A stretch of DNA of 64,000 nt from Pseudonocardia oroxyli (GTDB taxonomy: Bacteria; Actinomycetota; Actinomycetes; Mycobacteriales; Pseudonocardiaceae), in the NCBI RefSeq assembly GCF_900102195.1, contig NZ_FNBE01000001.1, positions 248,001-312,000 of the forward strand. The letters are read 5' to 3'. Positions 8,374-16,573 of the stretch are shown one piece after another. A program made the translations under genes and the position numbers. Under the pieces are notes generated by a model. That model made no database searches and was not told where the DNA came from. It saw only the letters and a list, made by a program, of their open reading frames with translations. Numbering within the stretch: the stretch's first letter is position 1; each line of letters begins with the position of its first letter.

Positions 8374-8889
8374 ATGTCGCCGACGGAGTCCGGCTTCCCG
8401 TGCTCGATCGCGCGAGTCACCGAGCTGATCGGCGATCCCTGGACCCCGCTCGTCCTCCGGGACGCGGTGCTGGGCGTGCGACGGTACGAGGACTTCCACC
8501 GCAACCAGCGGATCAGCCGCAACGCCCTGTCCCGGACGTTGCGGAAGCTGGTGGACGCGGGCGTGCTGACGACCCGGCTCTACCAGGACAACCCGCCGCG
8601 CAAGGAGTACCTCCTCTCCCCGAAGGGCCGCGAGCTCTTCGGCGTGCTCTCGGCGATGATCGCCTGGGGAGACCGATGGCTCGACGACGGCGCGGGGCCG
8701 CCGGTCGTCCTGCGCCACTCCGCCTGCGGCCTCGACGTCAGGGCGGACTCGGTGTGTTCGGGCTGCGGCGAGCCCCTCGATGCCGCGCGGGTCGAGTTCC
8801 GGCTCGGCGACGACTTCCCCGCCGACCTGGCGGAGCGCCCGGACGTCACCCTCCGGTTCGCGGGGAGGTCCTCCGCGTCGCACGACTGA
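8374..8889 (+). CDS. HxlR-family regulator with C-terminal Cys cluster
   Basis: The 171-residue protein starts MSPTESGFPCSIARVTELIGDPW, the HxlR Cys plus first helix, followed by the winged helix (FHRNQRISRNALSRTLRKL, RKEYLLSPKGRELF). An extra C-terminal segment holds HSACGLDVRADSVCSGCGE, a C-x9-C-x2-C cluster that could bind zinc, as in longer HxlR members. It converges on the monooxygenase gene at 8938, separated by a hairpin. Confidence 0.82.
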   Translation: MSPTESGFPCSIARVTELIGDPWTPLVLRDAVLGVRRYEDFHRNQRISRNALSRTLRKLVDAGVLTTRLYQDNPPRKEYLLSPKGRELFGVLSAMIAWGDRWLDDGAGPPVVLRHSACGLDVRADSVCSGCGEPLDAARVEFRLGDDFPADLAERPDVTLRFAGRSSASHD

Positions 8890-8890
8890 C

Positions 8891-8916
8891 GGCCGGACCC
8901 CGGAGAGGACCCGGCC
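8891..8916. terminator. Hairpin between convergent genes
   Basis: GGCCGG at 8891-8896 pairs with CCGGCC at 8911-8916, with partly paired flanks, in the 48-nt gap between the HxlR stop and the monooxygenase stop. It has no T-run. It is a plausible bidirectional terminator. Confidence 0.4.
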
Positions 8917-8937
8917 GCCAGCGCACGTCGTGACCGA

Positions 8938-10587
8938 TCAGGAGGCGGGGGCGGGCCTCCCCGCCGGGCCCTGACGCCGGTAGTCGGCGACGTAGGCGGC
9001 CCGTCCGGCGTCGTCCATCTCGTTGAACAACGTCAATGGGCTCTGGAAGTGCGGCATCCGCCGCATGTGGTCGAGGGTCCACATCTTCTTCGGGTCGAGG
9101 TCGAGGTGTGGCTGCGACACCATGGTCTTCCCGTCGTCCCGCACGTACGCGAGGTCCGAGACGACGTCGGCCCAGTTCCAGCCGTGGTAGAGCGTCTCCC
9201 ACTCGCGGGTGCCGACCAGCCGGCCCATGTTCGGCGTCTCCCGGCCCTGATAGATCGGACGGAACGCCTCGACGTCCGTCCACTTGCACGTCTCGCTGCA
9301 GTAGGCCCGGTGCTGCCCGTCGACATCGGCGGTCTGGATGTCCTCACGGATGAGGCAGGGGACCATGCAGGTCCAGCAGCGGATCGGGTACACGTAGTCG
9401 ACGTTCTCGGCCACGATCGCGTTGTGCCCGTTCGGGACCGCGAGCCGGTTGTAGTTCTCCCACCAGGCGCCGTACTTGTCGTACCAGCCCGGGTACTTGT
9501 ACTCGAACCACTCGAAGTCCTCGTCGGTCATCCCGTCGATCCGCCAGTAGTTCGCGACCCAACCCGCCGCCGCGAACTGGGCGAACTCGTGCACGTAGCC
9601 CTTGTCCCAGATCCGGCTCCAGGCCTCCTCCACCAGATCGTGCGGGATGACCAGGCCGTACTTCTCCAGCGGGACGAGGTACGAGCGGTAGTAGTCGTCG
9701 TAGATCCAGCGGCGCCACATCTCGGCGTAGGACTCGCGGTCCTTGCGCCGGTCCTTGGTGCCGTACTCGATGAACACGCCGATGGCGCCGTCGACGACGC
9801 AGTGGTTGTTCCACCACGCATACCGGATGTCGCGCTCCAGGAGCTGACGGTTGTCCTCGTCCGACAGCGCCATCAGCAGCGTGGCGTAGCCGTTGGAGAT
9901 GTGCCGCGACTCGTCCGACTGCACCGAGTGGAACACGGTCGGCAACAGGTAGTCGCCGTTCGCCGCGGCCTCCGCGGGCATGGCCACGAACAGGACGTTG
10001 GTGAACGCGGTCTCGGCCACGACGGTGAGGTACACGCTCGCGGCGGTGATCGCGTCTCCCGTGATGAACCCCTCCGCGAACTGGCGGCCGATGGTCCCCG
10101 CGTAGTCGCTCTGGAAGGCGCGGAGACTGTTGTTGAAGCCCGCCGGGTCGATGTAGTTGTTCATGTACAGGCGCTTGAGGTTCTGCTGGATCGTCGAGTG
10201 CCGGACCTCGTCGATCATCTGGATCGCCTGACCGTTGTGCAGCTCCGGGTTCGGGACCACGTGGAACAGCATCGGCATCGAGCGCGCCGCGCTGATCTCG
10301 GGCAACGGGATGATCGACAGGAACAGCTTCTGCCACTCCATCCAGCGTTCCTGCACCTGGCGGAACATGTTGCCGCGGACGGCACCGTCCGACGCTCCGT
10401 AGACGCGGTGGTCCTTCTCCTCCTGCATCGGGAAGTAGCTCCGGAGGACCTGCTTGAGCGGGTCCTTCTTCGCCGCCTTCCGGAAGGTGTAGTCGGTTCC
10501 GTACTTCATGTACGGCTCGTGGTACTGCGGTTCCCAGGCGAGTTCCTGGATCTTCTGATGAGCCCTGCCCAGACTCTGTCGACTCAC
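8938..10587 (-). CDS. prmA: Propane 2-monooxygenase-type hydroxylase large subunit (orphan)
   Basis: This 549-residue diiron hydroxylase resembles PrmA/MimA of propane-oxidising actinobacteria along its whole length: [20 protein letters not shown] at the start, then [19 protein letters not shown]. The E-x-x-H iron ligands lie in [10 protein letters not shown] and [11 protein letters not shown], and a C-x2-C...C-x3-C cluster in CWTCMVPC and YCSETCKW. I chose GTG 10587 over GTG 10593 because AGGAG lies 5 nt before it and it gives the usual N-terminus. Such enzymes insert oxygen into alkanes, phenol, acetone or THF. The partners they need (reductase, small subunit, coupling protein, dedicated GroEL) are absent on both sides. 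Confidence 0.9.
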   Translation of the reverse strand: MSRQSLGRAHQKIQELAWEPQYHEPYMKYGTDYTFRKAAKKDPLKQVLRSYFPMQEEKDHRVYGASDGAVRGNMFRQVQERWMEWQKLFLSIIPLPEISAARSMPMLFHVVPNPELHNGQAIQMIDEVRHSTIQQNLKRLYMNNYIDPAGFNNSLRAFQSDYAGTIGRQFAEGFITGDAITAASVYLTVVAETAFTNVLFVAMPAEAAANGDYLLPTVFHSVQSDESRHISNGYATLLMALSDEDNRQLLERDIRYAWWNNHCVVDGAIGVFIEYGTKDRRKDRESYAEMWRRWIYDDYYRSYLVPLEKYGLVIPHDLVEEAWSRIWDKGYVHEFAQFAAAGWVANYWRIDGMTDEDFEWFEYKYPGWYDKYGAWWENYNRLAVPNGHNAIVAENVDYVYPIRCWTCMVPCLIREDIQTADVDGQHRAYCSETCKWTDVEAFRPIYQGRETPNMGRLVGTREWETLYHGWNWADVVSDLAYVRDDGKTMVSQPHLDLDPKKMWTLDHMRRMPHFQSPLTLFNEMDDAGRAAYVADYRRQGPAGRPAPAS

Positions 10588-10792
10588 GTCCACTCCTCAC
10601 GGTCGCTGTGGGACCGGCCGCCGCGGCGTCGTCCCCTCACCCACGCTGGTCCGACGCCGGGCGGCCGGTACTCGACCCGCCCCGCCGCCGGACTTGCTGC
10701 GCGACCGGGTCGGACGGGGACGGGCCCGGGCCGCCGTACCGGGTGCGCGGCCTGGATCGGTGCCCGTGTCCAGAATCACAGTAACTCAACAC

Positions 10793-10821
10793 GTACTCAG
10801 TCTCAGTTTGAGACTCAGTAC
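10793..10821. promoter_or_regulatory. 29-bp inverted repeat upstream of the monooxygenase gene
   Basis: GTACTCAGTCTCA (10793-10805) and TGAGACTCAGTAC (10809-10821) are inverted copies with one mismatch and a GTT spacer. The element is AT-rich for this genome. It lies about 205 nt before the monooxygenase start and 58 nt past the DUF2231 stop. A TetR- or GntR-type operator is my first reading; a transcription terminator for the upstream gene is the alternative. The remaining 10588-10879 stretch holds no gene. Confidence 0.6.
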
Positions 10822-10879
10822 CGATCGGCGATCCGCGCGGTGGGGTGGTGCGTCAGGGCCTCGCGGAGCGCACCGGCCC

Positions 10880-11392
10880 TCACCGCGATCGGGGCTGCGG
10901 GGTGTACTGGACGTCCCCCCACGCCGCCCGCGCACCGCTGTCGCCGATCCGGACGACCTGCACCGCGGCCGCGCCGGCGAGCAGGACGGTGGCCACCGCG
11001 AGTCCGATGATCGCCACACGCCGCACCGTGCCGCGCACGGCCGGGGCGGAGCCCGGCCCCTCCGTCCGGCGGGACCGCTCCACGAGCACGAGCGCGACCA
11101 CGACCAGCAGCAGCGGGGCCACGACGACGAGGAGCTGATCACCGAGCTCGGCGTGGGTGGCGATGGCGGCGGTGCGGGGCAGGTTGTGCTCGAGCCCCTC
11201 TCCGGTGCTGGTGGCGAGCGGGACCGACACCGCGGCGAGGGCGACCACGACGACCACCGCCCACCCCCACCGCCGCCTCGCAGCGGGCCAGAGCGCGACG
11301 GCCAGCGCACCGAGTGCGGCGACGGGGACCAGGACCACGACCGCGTGCACCACGAGCGGGTGCAGCGGCAGGCCGAAGAGGAAAGTGGGCAC
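10880..11392 (-). CDS. DUF2231 membrane protein
   Basis: The 170-residue protein begins with FLFGLPLHPLVVHAVVVLVP, the signature of DUF2231, and has four hydrophobic helices: VVVLVPVAALGALAVAL, WAVVVVVALAAVSVPLAT, LVVVAPLLLVVVALVLVE and VAIIGLAVATVLLAGAAAV. His residues in the first helix and in the THAELGDQ loop could bind heme or metal. The function of the family is not established. It lies 62 nt downstream of the histidine kinase on the same strand, next to a redox operon. Confidence 0.75.
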   Translation of the reverse strand: MPTFLFGLPLHPLVVHAVVVLVPVAALGALAVALWPAARRRWGWAVVVVVALAAVSVPLATSTGEGLEHNLPRTAAIATHAELGDQLLVVVAPLLLVVVALVLVERSRRTEGPGSAPAVRGTVRRVAIIGLAVATVLLAGAAAVQVVRIGDSGARAAWGDVQYTPQPRSR

Positions 11393-11454
11393 GACGCCGA
11401 TCGTCGTGGCCGATCCTCAGAAGATCCTTGGAGGTGTGGCGGGGCCGCCCGGAC

Positions 11455-12639
11455 TCAGCCGAGCGGCAGGGTGAGACGGAACGTGGCGCCGGTCGGGGTG
11501 GGCACGAGCTCGACGCGCCCGTGGTGGGCCGCGGCGATCTCGGCGACCAGAGCGAGCCCGATGCCGTAGCGGCGGCGCCCGGAGTCACCGGGCCGGGCCC
11601 CGGTGCTGAACCGCTCGAACAGCCGGGGGGCCGCGGCCGGGTCGACCCCGTCGCCGTCGTCGGTCACGTCGACCACGGCCCGACCCCCGTCGGTGTGCAC
11701 CGCCACGGTCACCGCGCTGCGGGCGTGGCGGACCGCGTTGTCGACCAGCGCGGTCAGCGCCCGGGTGAGCGCGACGGGGCTGCCGCGCACCACGGCCCGC
11801 GCGTCCGCCTCCACCCGCACGGCGCCGCCCGCGGCTCGGCCGACCTCGTGGGCGACCGCGGCGAGATCGACGGGCTCGGTGGCCCGCTCGGAGCGGGGGT
11901 CGGCCGCGAGCAGGAGGTCCTCGAGGATCGCCGTGAGCCGGGCGGCGTCGGCGACCACGCCGTCGGCCTCCCCGAGCGCCTCCTCGTCGGGGTCCGAGGA
12001 CCGGCGCAGCCTGCGGCGCAGGATCTGGGCGCGAGTGCCGAGCAGGGTCAACGGGGTGCGGAGCTCGTGGCCCGCGTCGGCGACGAAGCGGTGCTGCAGG
12101 GCGAGCGCCGCCGACAGCGGGGCCAGGGCGCGGTATCCGAGCCAGGTCCCGGCGGCCCCGGCGCCGAGCAGCCCGAGGAGGCCGGTGACCAGCATGGTCG
12201 CCAGCAGCCGGTTGCGTTCGGCGTGGTTGGCGGTCAGATCGAGGATCGCCTGCACGGTCGTCCCGTCCGCCCGCCGCTGCGTCGCGATCTCGTACTGGAC
12301 CTCGCCGACGTTCCGCTCGACGGCGGGCGGGTCACCCCCGGCGGCGGCCTCGGCGAGGGCCGCGAAGTCCGCGACGCCGTCGGGCACCCCCGGTGAGGCC
12401 GTGACCACACCGGCGGGTCCCCTCAGCAGGAGGTGGATCCCGGTGGGCGGGTCGTCCACGTCGTCCGCACGGGCGATCGCACCGTTCAGCTGGGCGGTGA
12501 CCTGGGCGCGCTGGGCCTCGACCAGGACGACGACCGCGACCGCGGTCAGCACGACCACGAGGACGGCGGCCAGCCCGGTGGCCTGCGCCCCCAGTCGGAC
12601 GGCGGCCCGCCTGGCGAGGCCCTGCTCCCCCGTGGTCAC
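11455..12639 (-). CDS. Sensor histidine kinase
   Basis: This 394-residue kinase has two membrane segments (about 20-40 and 145-168) enclosing an extracytoplasmic domain of roughly 100 residues. The HisKA box is RFVADAGHELRTPLTLL, with His as phosphoacceptor; the ATPase domain has ALVDNAVRHA (N box), DVTDDGDGVD (G1) and GIGLALVAEI (G2). The HAMP linker is very short or absent. The GTG start overlaps the stop of the response regulator gene, so the two form one operon. Confidence 0.92.
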   Translation of the reverse strand: MTTGEQGLARRAAVRLGAQATGLAAVLVVVLTAVAVVVLVEAQRAQVTAQLNGAIARADDVDDPPTGIHLLLRGPAGVVTASPGVPDGVADFAALAEAAAGGDPPAVERNVGEVQYEIATQRRADGTTVQAILDLTANHAERNRLLATMLVTGLLGLLGAGAAGTWLGYRALAPLSAALALQHRFVADAGHELRTPLTLLGTRAQILRRRLRRSSDPDEEALGEADGVVADAARLTAILEDLLLAADPRSERATEPVDLAAVAHEVGRAAGGAVRVEADARAVVRGSPVALTRALTALVDNAVRHARSAVTVAVHTDGGRAVVDVTDDGDGVDPAAAPRLFERFSTGARPGDSGRRRYGIGLALVAEIAAAHHGRVELVPTPTGATFRLTLPLG

Positions 12640-13301
12640 GGCGCACCGAGCCGGTAGCCGCGCCCTCGGAGGGTGTCCACGACGGGCCGGCCCAGCTTGC
12701 GCCGCAGGTAGTGCACGTAGGTGTCGACGATGACCGGGTTCTCCGCCTCGGGGAAGCAGGTGACGAGCAGGTCCTCGCGGGTGAAGACCTGCCTCGGGCG
12801 GGCCGCCAGGGTCCCGAGCAGCTCCGCCTCGCGCTGCGACAGGGCGACCGGACCGGTGTCCGTGTGGACCTCGCGCGCGTCGAGGTCCAGACGGCCGCCC
12901 GGGACGGGCAGGGCGCGGGCGGTGTCCAGGTGGCGGCGGCGCAGCGCCCGCAGTCGGGCGAGCAGCTCGTCGATGTCGAAGGGTTTGGCCAGGTAGTCCT
13001 CGGCGCCCGCGTCCAGCCCGGCGACCCGGTCGGCGGGGTTGCCCAGCGCCGAGAGCACCAGCACCGGGGTCGTGATCCCGTTGCGGCGCAGGCGCCCCAG
13101 CAGGTCGAGCCCCTCGACCGCGGGGAGCCCACGGTCGAGGACGGCGACGTCGTAGCTCCGGCTGAGCCCGTAGTGCAGCCCGGTGTGCCCGTCCGGGGCC
13201 ACGTCGACGGCGTAGCCCTCCTCGACGAGCAGCCCGGCGAGCATGGCGGCGAGCTCGGCCTCGTCCTCGACGAGCAGCAGCCGCGGGAGCACCTCGGTCA
13301 C
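12636..13301 (-). CDS. OmpR-family response regulator
   Basis: From GTG 13301 the protein is 221 residues. The receiver domain has VEDEAEL (acidic pocket), DVAVLDRGLP (phospho-Asp) and EDYLAKPFD (Lys). The C-terminal winged helix has LSQREAELLGTLAARP and VDTYVHYLRRKLG. It is divergent, by 65 nt, from the redox operon beginning at 13367, which is therefore its likeliest target. An ATG at 13322 is an alternative start. Confidence 0.92.
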   Translation of the reverse strand: MTEVLPRLLLVEDEAELAAMLAGLLVEEGYAVDVAPDGHTGLHYGLSRSYDVAVLDRGLPAVEGLDLLGRLRRNGITTPVLVLSALGNPADRVAGLDAGAEDYLAKPFDIDELLARLRALRRRHLDTARALPVPGGRLDLDAREVHTDTGPVALSQREAELLGTLAARPRQVFTREDLLVTCFPEAENPVIVDTYVHYLRRKLGRPVVDTLRGRGYRLGAP

Positions 13302-13366
13302 GGCGCCATCATGCCCGCACATCGAGTTCCCACGAGGCTCCAAGAAATCTCCGGTCGACTGGCCCC

Positions 13367-13669
13367 ATGCCTTCCTCCGACCCGGACCCGCGGGTGGTCG
13401 CGCGGGACCGCGGGCTCCGTCGCGTCGCCCGTGCCACCGGCTGGACGGCCGCGGGCGGCGTCGCCGCGACCGCGCTGGCCGCCGTCGTGTTGTCCCAGAC
13501 CCCGGCGACCGCCACGGCCACCTCCTCGAGCCCGACGCCCACGACCGCCACCCCCGCGCCCACCACCACCGCGCCGCGGACGGGCAGCGGGGCTGGGCTG
13601 AGCGCCCCGACCACCGCACCGCAGGCCTCGCACAGCAGTCGCTCGCACACCACCTCGGGGGCCTCGTGA
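13367..13669 (+). CDS. Small membrane-anchored Ser/Thr/Pro-rich protein
   Basis: The 100-residue protein has an N-terminal cytoplasmic arginine-rich stretch, one membrane helix (GGVAATALAAVVLSQ) and an exported tail made almost only of Thr, Ser, Ala and Pro, ending TSGAS. I do not recognise the family. It is translationally coupled (GTGA) to ApbE, an enzyme that links FMN to Thr/Ser in S/T-G-A-T/S motifs of exported proteins. The terminal TSGAS is a loose match to that motif without its usual Asp, so it might be the flavin acceptor. That is inference. Confidence 0.6.
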   Translation: MPSSDPDPRVVARDRGLRRVARATGWTAAGGVAATALAAVVLSQTPATATATSSSPTPTTATPAPTTTAPRTGSGAGLSAPTTAPQASHSSRSHTTSGAS

Positions 13670-14541
13670 CCGGGACGATCGCCGAGCCCGCGGCCTGCTC
13701 CTTCCCGGCGATCGGCACCACCGCCACCGTCCTCGTCACCGACCCGGACGTGCTCGACGGGTCCGTGGCCCTGCTGCGCACGGACCTCACCGCGCTGGAC
13801 CGGGCCTGCTCCCGCTTCCGCCCCGACTCGGAGATCCGCCGGGCCGAGACCGGTGCCGAGGTCGAGGTGAGCCCCCTGCTCGCCGCCCACCTCGACGCGG
13901 CCCTGCGCGCCGCCGCACTCACCGGCGGCCGCGTCGATCCCACCGTCGGGACCTGCCTGGCCGGTCTGGGCTACGACCGGGACCTCGCCGCGCTCACCGA
14001 CGGGCCGGTCGACCCACGCCCCGCGCCCGGCTGGTGGCGGCTGAGCAGGTGCGGGCGCACCGTCGTGATCCCCCGCGGGATCCGGATCGACCTCGGATCC
14101 ACCGCGAAGGCCCTCGCCGCCGACCACGCCGCAGCCCGGATCGCCGCCCACACCGGAGCCGGGGTCCTGGTCAACCTGGGCGGGGACCTCGCCGTCGCAG
14201 GCCCCGCGCCCGCGGGCGGCTGGCTCGTCGGTCTCGAGGACGGAGGGGGTGTGGTGTCCCTGCACGACGGGGGCGTGGCCACCTCCGGCACCACGCGCCG
14301 CCGCTGGCTGCGGGACGGCCGCGTCCGCCACCACGTCGTCGACCCGCGGACCGGGCTGCCGACCGCCGGCCCGTGGCGCACGGTCGCGGTGGCCGCGGCG
14401 ACCTGCCTCGACGCGAACACCGCCGCCACCGCCGCGCTCGTCCGCGGCGCCGACGCTGCGGACTGGCTCGACACGGTGGGTCTGCCGGCCCGGCTGGTCG
14501 ACACCGCGGGTCGGGTCACCCGCGTGGGCGGGTGGGTCTGA
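13666..14541 (+). CDS. apbE: FAD:protein FMN transferase (ApbE-like)
   Basis: From GTG 13666 the 291-residue protein has the ApbE layout: AIGTTATVLV, DRACSRFRPDSEIRR (the SRF/SEI strand), VDPTVGTCLAGLGYDR, IDLGSTAKALAADHAA and VNLGGDLAVAG. It ends with HHVVDPRTGLP and TCLDANTAATAALV, the Mg/FAD site. ApbE cleaves FAD and attaches FMN covalently to Thr/Ser of target proteins outside the cytoplasm. No lipobox or signal peptide is visible, so it may act inside the cell or be exported another way. It overlaps both neighbours. Confidence 0.9.
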   Translation: MTGTIAEPAACSFPAIGTTATVLVTDPDVLDGSVALLRTDLTALDRACSRFRPDSEIRRAETGAEVEVSPLLAAHLDAALRAAALTGGRVDPTVGTCLAGLGYDRDLAALTDGPVDPRPAPGWWRLSRCGRTVVIPRGIRIDLGSTAKALAADHAAARIAAHTGAGVLVNLGGDLAVAGPAPAGGWLVGLEDGGGVVSLHDGGVATSGTTRRRWLRDGRVRHHVVDPRTGLPTAGPWRTVAVAAATCLDANTAATAALVRGADAADWLDTVGLPARLVDTAGRVTRVGGWV

Positions 14542-15068
14542 TGTGGACCTGGTACGCGAGTCGCGCCGCCGGGCTGGTCTCGCTGGTGCTGCTGAGCGGG
14601 AGCGTCCTGCTGGGCATCGGCGGCGTGACCCGCGCGGCCTCGGCCCGCTGGCCCCGCTTCGCCGTGCAGCGCCTGCACCGGAACCTGTCGATGCTCGCCG
14701 TCGCGTTCGTGGCGCTGCACGTGCTCACCGCGGTGCTCGACGGGTACGTCCCGATCTCCTGGCTCGACGTCCTGCTGCCCTTCACCTCCGCCTACGAGCC
14801 GTGGTGGCTCGGGCTCGGCACCGTCGCTCTCGACCTGCTGCTGGCCGTGCTGGTGACGACCAGCCTGCTGCGCGTCCGTCTCGGCCTGCGTGCCTGGCGG
14901 GCCGTGCACCGGGCCGCCTACGCCTGCTGGCCGGTCGCCGTCCTGCACGGCATCGGCCTCGGTGGAGTCGACACCACCACCTGGTGGGTCCTCACCCTGA
15001 CCCTGGCCTGCGTCGCAGCCGTCGGCGTCGGGCTGGTCCGTCGCACGGCCGTCGGAACCCGGCCGTGA
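14541..15068 (+). CDS. Ferric-reductase-like transmembrane cytochrome b protein
   Basis: The 175-residue protein has about five or six membrane helices. Two pairs of His, H-x13-H (LHRNLSMLAVAFVALH) and H-x12-H (VHRAAYACWPVAVLH), are spaced to hold two stacked hemes, as in the ferric-reductase-like domain and MsrQ. It has no FAD/NAD domain of its own, so electrons must come from partner proteins, here the NuoF-like protein and ferredoxin downstream. It starts at an ATG overlapping the ApbE stop (TGATG). Confidence 0.85.
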   Translation: MWTWYASRAAGLVSLVLLSGSVLLGIGGVTRAASARWPRFAVQRLHRNLSMLAVAFVALHVLTAVLDGYVPISWLDVLLPFTSAYEPWWLGLGTVALDLLLAVLVTTSLLRVRLGLRAWRAVHRAAYACWPVAVLHGIGLGGVDTTTWWVLTLTLACVAAVGVGLVRRTAVGTRP

Positions 15069-16273
15069 CCGCCCCACCCGCGGCCACCCCGCGTCTGCTC
15101 GCCGAGCCGGCCGCCACGCACCGCCGGGACGCCCTGGCCGCGCACCTCGAGCGCCACGGCCCACTCCCCTCGCCCTCCCCCCACGCGCTGGTCGCCGCCG
15201 TCGAGGCCGCCGGCCTCCGCGGACGCGGCGGCGCCGGGTTCCCGACCGCGACGAAGCTGCGGTCGGTCCGCGGCCGCAGGCGGACCGTCGTCGCCAACGG
15301 CGCCGAGGGCGAGCCGGCCTCGCTGAAGGACGCCGCTCTGCTCGCGTGCTCACCCCACCTGGTCCTCGACGGGCTCGCGCTCGTCGCCGACGCGCTCGGC
15401 GCGACCGACGCGGTCCTCGCCGTCCCCGACGCGACCGGCCTGCGCCGGCATCTCGCCGGGCGGACCGACCGCGTCCCGGTGAGGGTCGTCGAGGTCCCCG
15501 ACCGCTACGTCGCGAGCCAGGAGACCGCCCTGGTCCGGTTCCTGGGCGGCGGGCCCGCACTGCCGACCCCCACCCGTCCGAGCGCCGCAGGCACGCTCGT
15601 CGACAACGTCGAGACCCTCGCCCACCTCGCGCTGATCGCCCGGAACGGGCCCGACTGGTTCCGCTCCGTCGGCCACCCCGAGCTGCCCGGCACCCTGCTC
15701 GTCACCGCGGGCGGGGCCGTCGCCGCACCCGGCGTCGTCGAGGTGCCCGCCGGCACCGCGGTGCGCGCGGCGCTCGACCTGGCGGGCGGGCCGACCGAGC
15801 CGGTGCAGACGGTCCTGTCCGGGGGTTACGGCGGTGCGTGGCTGCCCGCCGCCGCCGTGGACACCCCGCTCGACCACGCCGCCCTCCGCGCCGCGGGTTC
15901 GACGCTCGGCGTCCCCGTCCTGCTCGCGCTGCCCGCCCGGGCCTGCGGGCTCACCCAGACCGCGTACCTGCTGCAGTTCCTGGCGGGACAGTCCGCGGGC
16001 CAGTGCGGGCCCTGCCGGTTCGGGCTCCGTGACGTCGCCACCGACCTGGCCCTGATCGCCGCGGCCGCGCCGGACGCCCACCTCGCCCACGATCGGGTGC
16101 GTCGACGACTCGGCCTGGTCACCGGGCGCGGCGTCTGCGCGCTCCCGGACGGTGCCGCCCGCCTGGCGCACAGCGCCCTGCGGGTGTTCGGCGACGACCT
16201 GCACCATCACCTGACCGGACGTCCCTGCCGCGGCGCCGCTGCCGCCCCCCTGTTCCCGGGGGTGTGGCGATGA
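15065..16273 (+). CDS. NuoF-like NADH-binding flavoprotein
   Basis: This 402-residue protein resembles the 51-kDa NADH-binding subunit of complex I and formate/hydrogen dehydrogenases. It has GLRGRGGAGFPTATKL (FMN/NADH), NGAEGEPASLKDAALL, and DNVETLAHL followed by an SLBB domain. The iron-sulfur segment SAGQCGPCRFG plus GVCALPDG has only three of the four cluster cysteines; the first is Ala. The partners NuoE/NuoG are absent, so it probably passes electrons from NAD(P)H to the neighbouring ferredoxin or membrane protein. The GTG start overlaps the previous stop. Confidence 0.85.
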   Translation: MTAPPAATPRLLAEPAATHRRDALAAHLERHGPLPSPSPHALVAAVEAAGLRGRGGAGFPTATKLRSVRGRRRTVVANGAEGEPASLKDAALLACSPHLVLDGLALVADALGATDAVLAVPDATGLRRHLAGRTDRVPVRVVEVPDRYVASQETALVRFLGGGPALPTPTRPSAAGTLVDNVETLAHLALIARNGPDWFRSVGHPELPGTLLVTAGGAVAAPGVVEVPAGTAVRAALDLAGGPTEPVQTVLSGGYGGAWLPAAAVDTPLDHAALRAAGSTLGVPVLLALPARACGLTQTAYLLQFLAGQSAGQCGPCRFGLRDVATDLALIAAAAPDAHLAHDRVRRRLGLVTGRGVCALPDGAARLAHSALRVFGDDLHHHLTGRPCRGAAAAPLFPGVWR

Positions 16274-16527
16274 GGCTCCGCGTCGACCCCGTCGCCTGCG
16301 CGGGCCACGGCCTGTGCGCCGACCTCCTCCCCGAGGGCATCACGCTCGACGAGTGGGGCTATCCCCTGCTCGACCCCCTGCTCGACCCCCTGCTCGACGC
16401 CGAGATCCCGGCCGACCTCCTCCCCCACGCCCGGGCCGCCGTCGCCGCGTGCCCGGCCCTCGCGCTCCGCCTCGACCCCACCGGACCCGACGATCGGCGC
16501 CACGGCCGGAACCGGAGGAGTCGGTGA
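16270..16527 (+). CDS. 3Fe-4S-type ferredoxin
   Basis: From ATG 16270 the protein is 85 residues. CAGHGLC near the N-terminus and ACPALAL later give the C-x5-C...C-P spacing of actinobacterial 3Fe-4S ferredoxins. Between them a 12-nt unit is repeated three times, giving LLDPLLDPLLDAEI where most ferredoxins have one copy. The ATGA overlap with the NuoF-like gene makes it the probable electron acceptor or donor of that protein. It ends the operon and converges on ackA. Confidence 0.82.
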   Translation: MRLRVDPVACAGHGLCADLLPEGITLDEWGYPLLDPLLDPLLDAEIPADLLPHARAAVAACPALALRLDPTGPDDRRHGRNRRSR

Positions 16528-16573
16528 CGAGGCCGCGCCGGGCGGCTCGCCCGAACCCGCGGCCCGGTGGGCG

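Noticed and set aside
10793..10821. Inverted repeat as an integrase attachment site
   Set aside because: No integrase, tRNA end or second copy nearby; operator or terminator explains it better.
9049..11010. 653-codon plus-strand open frame
   Set aside because: Antisense to the monooxygenase gene, Arg/Val/Asp-rich with no motif; a typical high-GC shadow frame.
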